Positions 18,307 to 25,832 of a stretch of 64,000 nucleotides of DNA are shown one piece after another; position 1 is the stretch's first letter, and the number at the start of each line of letters is the position of its first letter. The DNA comes from Brachybacterium huguangmaarense (GTDB taxonomy: Bacteria > Actinomycetota > Actinomycetes > Actinomycetales > Dermabacteraceae), in assembly GCF_025725725.1 (NCBI RefSeq), contig NZ_CP107020.1:744001-808000 (forward strand), written 5' to 3'. Both the position numbers and the translations under genes were made by a program. Below the pieces are notes generated by a model. That model saw only the letters and a program-made list of their open reading frames with translations, made no database searches and was not told where the DNA came from.

Positions 18307-19307
18307 TCGCACGCCCGCTCCGCCCGACCCGGCGTGCCGTCGCCGCCGTCGGGCTCCTCGCCCCGCTCGCGGCGCTCGCCGCGTGCGCCGATCCCGCCTC
18401 CTCCACGACCACCACGGCGAGGGCCGCCTCCGACGGCGGCGGCTCCGACGGGGGCGGCATCGACGGGGGCGGCATCGACACGAGCGCGAACCTGGATCGC
18501 ATCCGCACGACGAAGGACGAGACGGTCGCCGCGAAGCTCCCCGCCGAGATCGCCGACCGCGGCTCCCTCATCGTGGGCACCGGGACCGGCGGCGCGCCGC
18601 CCCTCGTGTTCCTCGCCGACGACAACAAGACGACGGTCGGCACCGAGCCCGATCTCGCCCAGCTCGTCGCCGACAAGCTCGGGCTCGAGCTCGACCTGCG
18701 CTACACGAGCTGGGACGACTGGCCGCTCAAGCTCGGGGCCGGGGAGTGCGACGCCGTCCACTTCAACGTCGGCATCACGCCCGAGCGCCTCGAGAAGTTC
18801 GACTTCGCGCCCTACCGCAGCGCCTTCATCGCCTTCCTCGTCCCCGCCGACAGCGGCCTCGACCTCACCGATCACACCGCCATCAGCGGACTGACCGTGG
18901 CCGTCGCCGCGGGCACGACGCAGGAGCGGGTGCTGACCGACTGGAACGCCGAGCTGACCGCGGCGGGCAAGAAGCCGGCCGAGGTCAAGCACTACTCGCA
19001 GGAGGCCGACGTGCTGCTCGCCCTCGGCTCCGGCCGGGTCGACGCCTACCTGGAGCAGTCGCCGACCGCCGCCTACACCGCCTCCCAGCGCGACGACTTC
19101 GTCGTGGCCGGCCGCTTCAGCGAGGGCTGGCCCGACGAGACGCTCATCGCGGCCACCCTGCCCCGTGGCTCGGGGCTCGTCGACGCGTACGCCGCCGCCA
19201 TCGAAGCCGTCATCACCGACGGCACCTACGCCCAGGTGCTCGACCGCTGGGGGCTGGCCGACGAGGCCCTCACCGAGTCCCGCCCGCACACCAAGGAGAA
19301 CCCGTGA
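18303..19307 (+). CDS. ABC transporter substrate-binding lipoprotein 2 (tandem paralogue)
   Basis: A 334-residue paralogue of the preceding binding protein with the same plan: RR-containing signal, lipobox ALAAC (Cys28), Gly/Ser linker, PPLVFLADDN, LAQLVADKLGLE, and the shared ending QVLDRWGLADEALTES. Its GTG start overlaps the upstream stop (GTGA, 18303-18306), and its own TGA overlaps the next GTG. Differences lie mostly in the middle (EQSPTAAYTASQRDD against APFATMTYIAATRDD), the part expected to touch ligand. Two receptors on one transporter may widen its range to two related substrates. Confidence 0.92.
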   Translation: MIARPLRPTRRAVAAVGLLAPLAALAACADPASSTTTTARAASDGGGSDGGGIDGGGIDTSANLDRIRTTKDETVAAKLPAEIADRGSLIVGTGTGGAPPLVFLADDNKTTVGTEPDLAQLVADKLGLELDLRYTSWDDWPLKLGAGECDAVHFNVGITPERLEKFDFAPYRSAFIAFLVPADSGLDLTDHTAISGLTVAVAAGTTQERVLTDWNAELTAAGKKPAEVKHYSQEADVLLALGSGRVDAYLEQSPTAAYTASQRDDFVVAGRFSEGWPDETLIAATLPRGSGLVDAYAAAIEAVITDGTYAQVLDRWGLADEALTESRPHTKENP

Positions 19308-20254
19308 CCGACCGCTCTGCCGCCACCCGCCCGTCCGAGGAGACAGCACCCCTGCCCGTCCTCGCCGTCGACCTCCTCACCGAGCCCTCGCTGCTGCCGG
19401 GGCTGCACACCCTGGCCCGCGACCTCGAGGGGGCGGGGGTCGGGGCGATCACGGTCACCGACGGCGGGCTGCACCCCGTCCACGTCGCCGCGAGCCTCGC
19501 TCCCGTCACATCGGCCCTCGCGCTCATCCCGCGCACCGACGCGATCTACGTCGAGCCCTTTCACCTCGCCACCCAGCTGATGAGCCTCGACCACGTCAGC
19601 CACGGCCGCGCCGGATGGCTCGTCGAGGCGCGCACCGACGCGGGCGCCGCCCACGCCGTCGGACGCGATGTGCTCGACGCCGAGCAGACCGCTCGCGAGG
19701 CGGCCGACGTCGTCGACGCCGCCCGCCGCATCTGGGACTCGTGGGCCGACGACGCCGTGGTGCGCGACCTCGCGCGCGGCGTCTACGTCGACGCGTCGCG
19801 CCTGCAGTACGCCGACGTCGAGGCCGAGACCTTCTCGGTGCGCGGGCCCTCGATCACGCCGCGCTCCCCGCAGGGGCTCGTGCCCGTGCTCGTCGCCGAG
19901 ACCGACCGGCCCACGGTCGGCGAGCGCGCCGACCAGCGCGCCGACGGCCGGGCCCTCGACGTGCGGGTCGATGCGAACGCCCCTGCCGAGGTGATCGTGC
20001 GCAGCGTGCGCGACGCCCTCGCCGCGAGCGAAGGCACCTCCCTCGTGCGCCTGCTCGGGCTCGACCCGGGCGGTGCCGACCTCGCCGCGCGCGTGGGACA
20101 GGCCGCGGCCGCCCTGCGCTCGGCGGGGGCGATCGCGCCCGCCCCCGCCGCGGGCGACACCCTGCGCGACCAGCTCGCCCTGGACCGCCCCGACGTCGTC
20201 ATCGATCCCGCGCGCCGCTCCGATCGCGCGCGGCTCGCCGAGACCGCCGCGTGA
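19304..20254 (+). CDS. Luciferase-like monooxygenase-related protein, short form
   Basis: A 316-residue protein related to the FMN/F420 luciferase-like barrel. The AVDLLTEP start, LALIPRTDAIYVEPFHLA, LDHVSHGRAGWLVEA and IWDSWADDAVVRD segments match the family's strands 1-6. After residue ~200 it is shorter and less recognisable than the usual 350-450 residues, and I cannot point to a complete flavin site. The GTG start overlaps the stop of the second binding protein. It may be the weaker partner of the full-length monooxygenase that follows. Loss of activity is possible. Confidence 0.7.
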   Translation: MTDRSAATRPSEETAPLPVLAVDLLTEPSLLPGLHTLARDLEGAGVGAITVTDGGLHPVHVAASLAPVTSALALIPRTDAIYVEPFHLATQLMSLDHVSHGRAGWLVEARTDAGAAHAVGRDVLDAEQTAREAADVVDAARRIWDSWADDAVVRDLARGVYVDASRLQYADVEAETFSVRGPSITPRSPQGLVPVLVAETDRPTVGERADQRADGRALDVRVDANAPAEVIVRSVRDALAASEGTSLVRLLGLDPGGADLAARVGQAAAALRSAGAIAPAPAAGDTLRDQLALDRPDVVIDPARRSDRARLAETAA

Positions 20255-20300
20255 GCGCGCCGACCCTCCACCCGACCACCTCGTCCGCTGAGGAGACCCC

Positions 20301-21647
20301 ATGACCATCACCAGCAGCCGCGCCGACGCCCGCCCCGGCACCGACGCCCATCCCCTGCACCCCGAGCACACCCCCACCGGCACGGTGCAGCTCGGTGTGT
20401 TCTTCCAGGGCGTGAACTCGTCCACCGTGTGGAAGCTCCCCTCGAGCGGCGACCAGGTCGCCTGGGAGTCCTTCGAACGGCTCGTCACCAAGGCCCAGGA
20501 CGGGATCTTCGCGGCGTTCTTCCTCGGCGAGGGCCTGCGGCTGCGCGAGCACCGCGGCGTGCCCTTCGAGCTCGACGTCGCCGGCCGGCCCGACGCCCAG
20601 ACCCTGCTCTCGGCGCTCGCGTCGATCACCCAGGACATCGGGCTCGTGGCCACCCAGAACACGACCTACAACGACCCCGCCGACCTGGCCCGTCGCCTGC
20701 AGACCCTCGACCTGCTCTCGGGCGGCCGCGCCGCCTGGAACGTCGTGACCACGGACAACGCGTGGACGGGCGAGAACTTCCGCCGCGGCGGCTACCTCGA
20801 CCACGCCGACCGGTACACGCAGGCGGCCGGGGTCGTGGACATCGCCCGGCGCTTCTGGCGCGGCGAGAAGATCGACCACCACGGGGCGCACTACACGGTG
20901 CAGGCGCAGGGCTCCCTGCCGCGATCCCCGCAGGGCGAGCCCGTGCTGTTCCAGGCCGGCGTCTCCCCCTCGGGCCGCGACTTCGCGGCGGCGACGGCCG
21001 ACGTCATCTTCTCCCCGTACGGCTCGCTCGACGCCGCGATCGACTTCCGTCGCGACATCGTCGACCGCACCCTCGCCGCCGGTCGCGACCCGCAGTCGGT
21101 GCTGATCATGCCCGGCGCCGAGTTCGTGCTCGCCGCCTCCGACGCGGAGGCGCACGACAAGCTCGTGTGGCTGCGCGAGCAGCAGATCGGGCCCCAGCAG
21201 GCGATCGCCTTCCTCGAGCAGTTCTGGGGCCGCGACCTCTCGACGTTCGACCCGGACGGCCCCCTCCCCGATGTCGAGCCCGAGGTCGAGGAGTCCGATG
21301 TGACACGCGGCAGCGGCTTCCAGTTCGGCAAGGCCAAGGAGCTCACGGAGTCCTGGCGCGCCGAGGCCGCCGAGAAGGGCTGGTCGATCCTGGACTTCGT
21401 GCGCGCCCGCCAGGGCTCGCGCGGCGGGGACTTCGTCGGCGGCTACGACACGGTCGCGGACCGGATCACCGAGTTCGCGCGCGTCGGCGCGATCGACGGC
21501 CTCAACATCACGCCGTGGCTGATCCCGTCGGGGATCGACGACATCGTCGACGAGCTGGTCCCGCGCCTGCAGGACCGCGGCGTGTACCCGACCGAGTACG
21601 CCGGGTCCACTCTGCGTGCGAACCTCGGGCTGCCGATCCCGGCGTGA
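20301..21647 (+). CDS. FMN-dependent monooxygenase, NtaA/SnaA/DszA family
   Basis: A 448-residue flavin monooxygenase barrel of the NtaA/SnaA/DszA group, which takes reduced FMN from a partner reductase. Markers include WESFERLVTKAQDGIFAAFFLGEG (about 55-78), LLSGGRAAWNVVTTDNAW, RYTQAAGVVDIARRFW, VLFQAGVSPSGRDFAA and DGLNITPWLIPSG. In Bacillus, related enzymes (YxeK) lie beside amino-acid ABC transporters and open S-substituted cysteines, so a similar sulfur-scavenging task is a plausible inference here. A GAGGAG site precedes ATG 20301. A strong hairpin follows eight bases after the stop. Confidence 0.9.
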   Translation: MTITSSRADARPGTDAHPLHPEHTPTGTVQLGVFFQGVNSSTVWKLPSSGDQVAWESFERLVTKAQDGIFAAFFLGEGLRLREHRGVPFELDVAGRPDAQTLLSALASITQDIGLVATQNTTYNDPADLARRLQTLDLLSGGRAAWNVVTTDNAWTGENFRRGGYLDHADRYTQAAGVVDIARRFWRGEKIDHHGAHYTVQAQGSLPRSPQGEPVLFQAGVSPSGRDFAAATADVIFSPYGSLDAAIDFRRDIVDRTLAAGRDPQSVLIMPGAEFVLAASDAEAHDKLVWLREQQIGPQQAIAFLEQFWGRDLSTFDPDGPLPDVEPEVEESDVTRGSGFQFGKAKELTESWRAEAAEKGWSILDFVRARQGSRGGDFVGGYDTVADRITEFARVGAIDGLNITPWLIPSGIDDIVDELVPRLQDRGVYPTEYAGSTLRANLGLPIPA

Positions 21648-21654
21648 GCCGAGC

Positions 21655-21695
21655 GGTCGGTCCGTGCGGCGCGGCGATCGCCGCACGGGCCGACC
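21655..21695 (+). terminator. Strong stem-loop after the monooxygenase operon
   Basis: Arms 21655-21671 and 21679-21695 (17 bp, one G-T wobble) flank a 7-base loop, starting eight bases after the stop at 21647. It lacks a T-tract but is well placed to end the 15365-21647 transcript. Confidence 0.6.
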
Positions 21696-21724
21696 GGATC
21701 GCATGGTGCCGGGCCGGGCGCACG

Positions 21725-21890
21725 GCGGACCGGGCGCACAGTGCCCGACCCGGGCGCACGGCGGGCGGGGCGCACGGCGGGCCCTCTCGCACGGTGCCGG
21801 ACGGAGCGTACGGCGCCGGACGGGGCGTACGGCGGACCCTCTCGCACTGTGCCGAGCCGGGCGCACGGTGCCGGGCGGGGCGCACGGCAG
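21725..21890. repeat. GC-rich direct repeats with a ~55-bp period
   Basis: Blocks of GGGCGCACGG-like sequence recur through this stretch. The segment CCCTCTCGCA occurs at 21782 and again at 21837, giving a 55-bp period. Shorter CGGGCGCACGG copies are spread between. It is non-coding, between the monooxygenase terminator and lysR. Confidence 0.65.
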
Positions 21891-22047
21891 GGACATCTCG
21901 GCCGGGTGGCGCGCCGTCTCCGGGTCGCCGGGTCGCCGCGTGTCGGCGGTCTTCGCAGGGCGGCTCACCGTCGCGGGTCCGACCCGAGGGGGTGCCGAGC
22001 CCTGCACGGCGTGGCGAAACCCATAAGCACACCTAGGGAGGGGTGCG

Positions 22048-22053
22048 TAGAAT
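22048..22053 (+). promoter_or_regulatory. -10 box for a leaderless LysR gene
   Basis: TAGAAT ends seven bases before ATG 22061. A CATAAG...CTTATG inverted pattern (22022-22064) brackets this site and could be an autoregulatory operator. Confidence 0.5.
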
Positions 22054-22060
22054 GCGCCTT

Positions 22061-22975
22061 ATGGACCCCCGTCGACTGCTGATCTTCCGCACCGTCGTCC
22101 GCAACGGCTCGATCGGGGCCGGCGCCCGCGAGCTGGGCTGGACCCAGCCCGCCGTGTCCCAGCACCTCGCCGCCCTCGAGAAGGAGATCGGCACCCAGCT
22201 GCTGCTGCGCTCGTCCTCGGGCGTCACCCCCACCGAGGCCGGCCGACGACTCGCCGTGCACGCCGAGTCGATCGCCGCGCAGCTCCAGGCCGCCGAGGAG
22301 GAGCTCGCCGACATCACGGCGCTGCGTCGCGGCAAGGTGCGGTTCGCGACCTTCCCCTCGGCCGCCGCGGTGCTGCTGCCGCCGGCCCTGGCCCGCATGT
22401 CCCAGACGGCGCCGGGCGTCGACGTCACGTTCGACGAGCTCGAGCCGCCGGACGCGATCCCGGCCCTGCTCGACAACGAGGTCGACCTCGCTCTCGTGTT
22501 CCGCTACGGCTGCACGGACGTCGACGCCGAGGGCACCCTGCAGTGGACGCCGCTCATGGAGGACCGCGTGCTCGCGGTGCTCCCGCGCGAGCACCCGCGG
22601 GCCGACGACCCCTCCCTCACGCTCGCGGACCTCGCCGAGGAGCAGTGGATCGCGGGCTGTGAGCGCTGTCGCGCCAACCTCATGTCGAGCGCCCGGGCCG
22701 CCGGGTTCAGCCCCCAGATCCGCCACTCGACCGATGACGCGACCGTCGTCCAGCGCCTCATCGAGCACGGCGGCGGCGTGGCGCTGCTGCCGGAGGTCAC
22801 CCTCGAGGCGTCCCCGCCCACGAAGGTCGTGATGCGCGAGCTGCCCGAGCTGAAGCCGCGGACCATCGGGCTCATCAACCGTCGCGGCGCCCTGTCGATC
22901 CCCGCGGTGTCGGCGCTCAAGGACGCGCTCGCCGCCGAGACCAACGAGCGCGCCGTCGAGGCCGCCCTGATCTGA
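22061..22975 (+). CDS. LysR-family transcriptional regulator
   Basis: A 304-residue regulator. Residues 1-60 form the winged helix (FRTVVRNGSIGAGARELGWTQPAVSQHLAALEKEIG), and residues ~88-290 form the periplasmic-binding-like effector domain. A Cys-x2-Cys motif (GCERCRA) sits in the effector domain. ATG 22061 was chosen because it gives the standard LysR start MDPRRLLIFRTV and follows a TAGAAT box by seven bases. Starts at 22052 and 22043 are also possible, and an AGGGAGG site lies near 22036. It follows the ABC-monooxygenase operon in the same direction and is its likely regulator. Confidence 0.9.
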   Translation: MDPRRLLIFRTVVRNGSIGAGARELGWTQPAVSQHLAALEKEIGTQLLLRSSSGVTPTEAGRRLAVHAESIAAQLQAAEEELADITALRRGKVRFATFPSAAAVLLPPALARMSQTAPGVDVTFDELEPPDAIPALLDNEVDLALVFRYGCTDVDAEGTLQWTPLMEDRVLAVLPREHPRADDPSLTLADLAEEQWIAGCERCRANLMSSARAAGFSPQIRHSTDDATVVQRLIEHGGGVALLPEVTLEASPPTKVVMRELPELKPRTIGLINRRGALSIPAVSALKDALAAETNERAVEAALI

Positions 22976-23167
22976 GGGCGACGCCGGGCGTCGCGGTGTC
23001 CTGCTGAGAGCTGTGTGCTGCGGCGAGCGGCGTCCTGCGAAGGGCTGCGTCCTGCCGAGGACCGTCGCTGCGCAGGTCAGCGGCACCAGCGAGGCTGCCG
23101 TCGGATTCCCCGGGCACCGCCTCCGGGCAGATCGGGCCCCGGTCGTCCTGCTCCGGAGGCTCCTGCG

Positions 23168-23650
23168 GTGACTACTGTGGGTCTCGTGCCCGCCTCGATC
23201 CCCACCCGCGCCTGGCTGCGGCCCGCGCTCATGGCGCTGGGCGGCCTGGTGATCGCCGCGGTCCTGATCCTCATCCACCAGTGGGTCGCGGGCGTCGTCC
23301 TGATCGCGTTCGCCCTGTTCATGGGGTACTGGACGTCGCCGATCCGCGGCGGACAGCACGTGCCGTTCCACGAGGCGATGGCGCGGCGCGGCCCGGACCA
23401 CGCGATCATCCTGTGGGCTCCCGGCGACCCGCTCTCCGCGCGCATGCAGACCGCGATCCGGGGAGAGCGCCCCGACGTCTCGTGGGTCAACGTCTACCAG
23501 GACCCTGCGGCCGACGAGTTCCTGCTGACGAGCGGCGGCCACGGCGCCCTCCCTCTCGTCATCATCGGCGACGAGATCCTGCGGCGCGCCACGGTGGGCC
23601 AGTACCTCGACGCCCGCGCCGAGGCGAGCGAGCAGCCGCACCGCAGCTGA
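23168..23650 (+). CDS. Membrane-anchored glutaredoxin-like protein lacking the CxxC motif
   Basis: A 160-residue protein with two hydrophobic segments at residues ~20-55 (LMALGGLVIAAVLILIHQW, VAGVVLIAFALFMGYW) and a cytoplasmic thioredoxin-fold domain (AIILWAPGDPLSARMQTAI, then VNVYQDPAADEFL and LPLVIIGDEILRRATVGQYL). The layout matches mycoredoxin-like proteins of actinobacteria. The active-site position that is normally Cys-x2-Cys reads APGDPLSA, so both cysteines are absent and ordinary thiol-disulfide chemistry is unlikely. A GGAGG site eight bases before GTG 23168 fixes the start. Confidence 0.75.
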   Translation: MTTVGLVPASIPTRAWLRPALMALGGLVIAAVLILIHQWVAGVVLIAFALFMGYWTSPIRGGQHVPFHEAMARRGPDHAIILWAPGDPLSARMQTAIRGERPDVSWVNVYQDPAADEFLLTSGGHGALPLVIIGDEILRRATVGQYLDARAEASEQPHRS

Positions 23651-23654
23651 CGTA

Positions 23655-23770
23655 GGGCGGGTCGTGGCCTCGCCGGGCGGGTCGTGGCCTCGCCGGGCGG
23701 GCGGGTCGTGGCCTCGCCGGGCGGGCGCGGCGTTCCAGCGGCTGCGCGGGCGGGCGCGGCATTCCAGCGG
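23655..23770. repeat. 20-30 bp direct repeats (GGGCGGGTCGTGGCCTCGCC and variants)
   Basis: A 20-bp unit occurs at least three times in tandem from 23655, the third copy interrupted by an extra GGGC. It passes into two copies of a GGCGTTCCAGCGGCTGCGCG-like unit. It is non-coding. Confidence 0.7.
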
Positions 23771-23780
23771 CTGCGCGGGG

Positions 23781-23970
23781 TGGACGCAGCATCCCGGCGA
23801 CTGCCCAGGCTGGGCGCAGCGTTCCGGGGACTGCCCGGGCTGGGCGCAGCGTCCCGGCGACTGCCCAGGCTGGGCGCAGCGTCCCGGCGACTGCCCGGGC
23901 TGGGCGCAGCGTTCCGGGGACTGCCCAGGCCGGGCGCAGCGTTCCGGGGACTGCCCGGGCTGGGCGCAGC
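23781..23970. repeat. 30-bp tandem repeat, six full copies plus a partial
   Basis: Copies start at 23781, 23811, 23841, 23871, 23901 and 23931, with a partial at 23961. Each reads roughly TGGGCGCAGCGTTCCGGGGA then CTGCCCGGGC. The period is exactly 30, so all frames stay open and yield spurious decapeptide ORFs. The last copy touches the stop codon region of the SnoaL-like gene at 23974. Confidence 0.85.
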
Positions 23971-23973
23971 CGA

Positions 23974-24450
23974 TCAGAACGTCGGCAGCTCGCCCTCGCC
24001 GGGGGTCACGCGGAGCTCGTCGTGCCCGATCGGGACGTCGTTGATGCTCGCCTCGCGGCGGGCCATGTAGCCGAGGTCGTCGAACTCCCACAGCTCGTTG
24101 CCGTAGGAGCGCCACCACTGGCCGCTGTCGTCGTGCCACTCGTACTGGAAGCGCACGGCGATGCGGTGGCCGTCGAAGGCCCACAGGTTCTTGCGCAGGC
24201 GGTATGCGCGCTCGCGCTCCCACTTGCGGCGCAGGAACGCGATGACCTCGTCGCGGCCGTGGAGGTGCTCGTCGCGATTGCGCCAGATCGTGTCGGGCGT
24301 ATAGGCGCCCGCGACGCGCTCGGGGTCACGGGTGTTCCAGGCGTCCTCGGCGGCCTGCACCTTCTGCAGGGCGGTCTCCCGGGTGAAGGGCGGAAGGGGC
24401 GGACGCGGGGCGGCGGCATCGGCGGGCTGCGGCGCTGGATTCTCGCTCAT
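23974..24450 (-). CDS. DUF1348 (SnoaL/NTF2-like) protein
   Basis: A 158-residue protein of the DUF1348 branch of the NTF2/SnoaL-like fold. After a Pro/Ala-rich start, the core begins at [25 protein letters not shown] and continues with [45 protein letters not shown] and [13 protein letters not shown]. These are the conserved elements of the family, whose members are small cone-shaped proteins of unknown function. The ATG at 24450 was chosen over a much longer in-frame extension because that extension reads through the 31-bp repeat field. Confidence 0.88.
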   Translation of the reverse strand: MSENPAPQPADAAAPRPPLPPFTRETALQKVQAAEDAWNTRDPERVAGAYTPDTIWRNRDEHLHGRDEVIAFLRRKWERERAYRLRKNLWAFDGHRIAVRFQYEWHDDSGQWWRSYGNELWEFDDLGYMARREASINDVPIGHDELRVTPGEGELPTF

Positions 24451-25359
24451 GCCCCCAGTGTCAGCCACTGAGGCCCCCGATGTCCTGGTCCTGCTCGATC
24501 CAGAGACACATCGGCGTCCCCCGGCCCCCTCCGCAGGCACGTTCCCGTCGGAAGGTGCTGTCGAGAGGCGCGCTGTCGTCGCCATGACCGCCAGCCCACC
24601 TCCGTGCAGCCACCAGCCCCATCCAGAAGCACCTTTCCGTCGGAACACGACATCGAGGGGCACGTTCCCGTCGGAACACGACATCGAGAAGCACGTTCCC
24701 GTCGAAATGCGACATCGAGAAGCACGTTCCCGTCGCAATGACCGCCGAGAGCGCCGACTTCGTGAACCTCGATGTGCATCGCGACCACGGCTGCTCAGCC
24801 ACGAACCCCCATCGAGAAGCACCTTCCCGTCGGAACGCGACATCGAGGGGCACGTTCCCGTCACAATGACCGCCGAGAGCGACGACTTCGTGAACCTCGA
24901 TGTGCATCGCGACCACGGCTGCGCAGCCACGAGCCCCCACCAGGGGCACGTTCCCGTCGCAATGACTGGAGCAGACCATCGTGACGCCGCCCCCGTCCAG
25001 AAGCGCGTTCACGTCGGAACGCGACATCCAGAGGCACGTTCCCGTCGCAATGACCGCCGAGAGCGCCGACTTCGTGAACCTCGATGTGCGTCGCGCTCCC
25101 GGCCGCGCGCGTCGGCCTCCTTCGCGGGTCGACGACCGGGCTCGCGCATCGACGTCTGCGCCGTGGTCGCCATCCGGTGTCGATGGCGACCAGAGCGAAG
25201 ACCTCGATGCGCCATGACGACCAGAGCGCAGAACTCGACGGGCACGGTGGGAGCGCCGCCGCCCAGGCGGCTCCTCAGCCGCCGCGACCCGCTCGCGGGA
25301 CGACCCACACGCCCAATGACCGACGCCCGCCGCCTCGACCGGCGTCTGTCACCGGCCGC
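24451..25359. other. 909-bp gene-free region dominated by repeats
   Basis: The first ~85 bases must hold the DUF1348 promoter. From 24537 to about 25110 the sequence is a mosaic of 31-bp units and longer copies (see the repeat entry). From 25155 to 25240 there is a different imperfect repeat around GACCAGAGCG(A/C)AGA. Open frames on both strands exist only because the unit length is not a multiple of three and stops are rare. Confidence 0.65.
24537..25110. repeat. 31-bp repeat field with an embedded longer repeated segment
   Basis: A core GCACGTTCCCGTCGGAA followed by (C)GCGACATCGAG recurs with starts at 24537, 24568, 24629, 24660, 24691, 24722, 24819, 24850, 24946, 25003 and 25034. Runs are spaced by exactly 31 bases. 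Three copies (24722, 24850, 25034) are followed by a nearly identical ~60-bp segment beginning ATGACCGCCGAGAGC and continuing CTTCGTGAACCTCGATGTG. It is non-coding by all signs I can see. Confidence 0.8.
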
Positions 25360-25653
25360 TCAGGCGAGGCCCGGGAGCTCCCCGATCACGATGTCCCACG
25401 GGCGGATCGAACGCTCGGCGACGAGGCCCTCGCGGCGGAACGGGTCGTCGTCGAACACGGCGAGCACGGCCTCGGCCGACTCGCCCTGCGCGATGATGAG
25501 CGCGCCCGCCGCGCCGTCGCCGCCGTACGGGCCCGACAGCAGCACGGTCCCCTGGTCGAGCAGCGTCCGCAGGAAGGCACGGTGCTCAGACCGGTGCTGG
25601 TCGCGGGAGGCGGCGTCCTCGCCGTAGACGTACTGGATCGCGAAGGTGGTCAT
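25360..25653 (-). CDS. YCII-related domain protein
   Basis: A 97-residue YCII-family protein with a dimeric ferredoxin-like barrel fold. It opens with FAIQYVYGED, has HRAFLRTLLDQGTVLLSGPYG (the loop usually carrying the conserved His) and AVFDDDPFRREGL, and ends FRREGLVAERSIRPWDIVIG. Such proteins are small enzymes or accessory proteins of unclear reaction. A GAGGAGC site lies before ATG 25653, and TAGGCT about 26 bases further upstream could be the -10. Confidence 0.85.
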   Translation of the reverse strand: MTTFAIQYVYGEDAASRDQHRSEHRAFLRTLLDQGTVLLSGPYGGDGAAGALIIAQGESAEAVLAVFDDDPFRREGLVAERSIRPWDIVIGELPGLA

Positions 25654-25745
25654 GGTGCTCCTCGGTCGGCTGGCCGCCAGCCTAACCACGCGGCACGCGC
25701 CCCGGCGGTTCCGCAGGCTCTCCCGGCACGGCCCGCGCTCGGAGC

Positions 25746-25767
25746 GGCCCCGCACCGCTGCGGGACC
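25746..25767 (-). terminator. Possible stem-loop between uppP and the YCII gene
   Basis: GGCCCCGCA and TGCGGGACC pair with one mismatch around a 4-base loop, about 65 bases past the uppP stop on the minus strand. It is weakly supported. Confidence 0.3.
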
Positions 25768-25832
25768 CGCCGCCCGCCTCCTGAGCACGTCGCCTCCTGG
25801 GCACGTCGCCGCCCGGCCCGCGGCACCTGTGA

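Noticed and set aside
22043..22060. Upstream starts for the LysR regulator (GTG 22043, ATG 22052)
   Set aside because: They add residues before the normal LysR N-terminus, and the TAGAAT box would lie inside them. They remain possible because an AGGGAGG site is present.
23664..24070. Plus-strand frames with decapeptide repeats (GDCPGWAQRP)
   Set aside because: They arise from the 30-bp tandem repeat, a multiple of three, and lack any coding signal.
24461..25027. A 188-codon minus-strand frame in the 31-bp repeat field, and a longer N-terminal extension of the DUF1348 gene through it
   Set aside because: The frame survives only because stops are rare in the repeat. Equivalent frames exist on the other strand, and there is no domain or ribosome site.
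24537..25110. The 31-bp repeat field considered as a second CRISPR array
   Set aside because: The sequences between the cores are themselves repeated and not unique spacers, and the copies vary by point changes.
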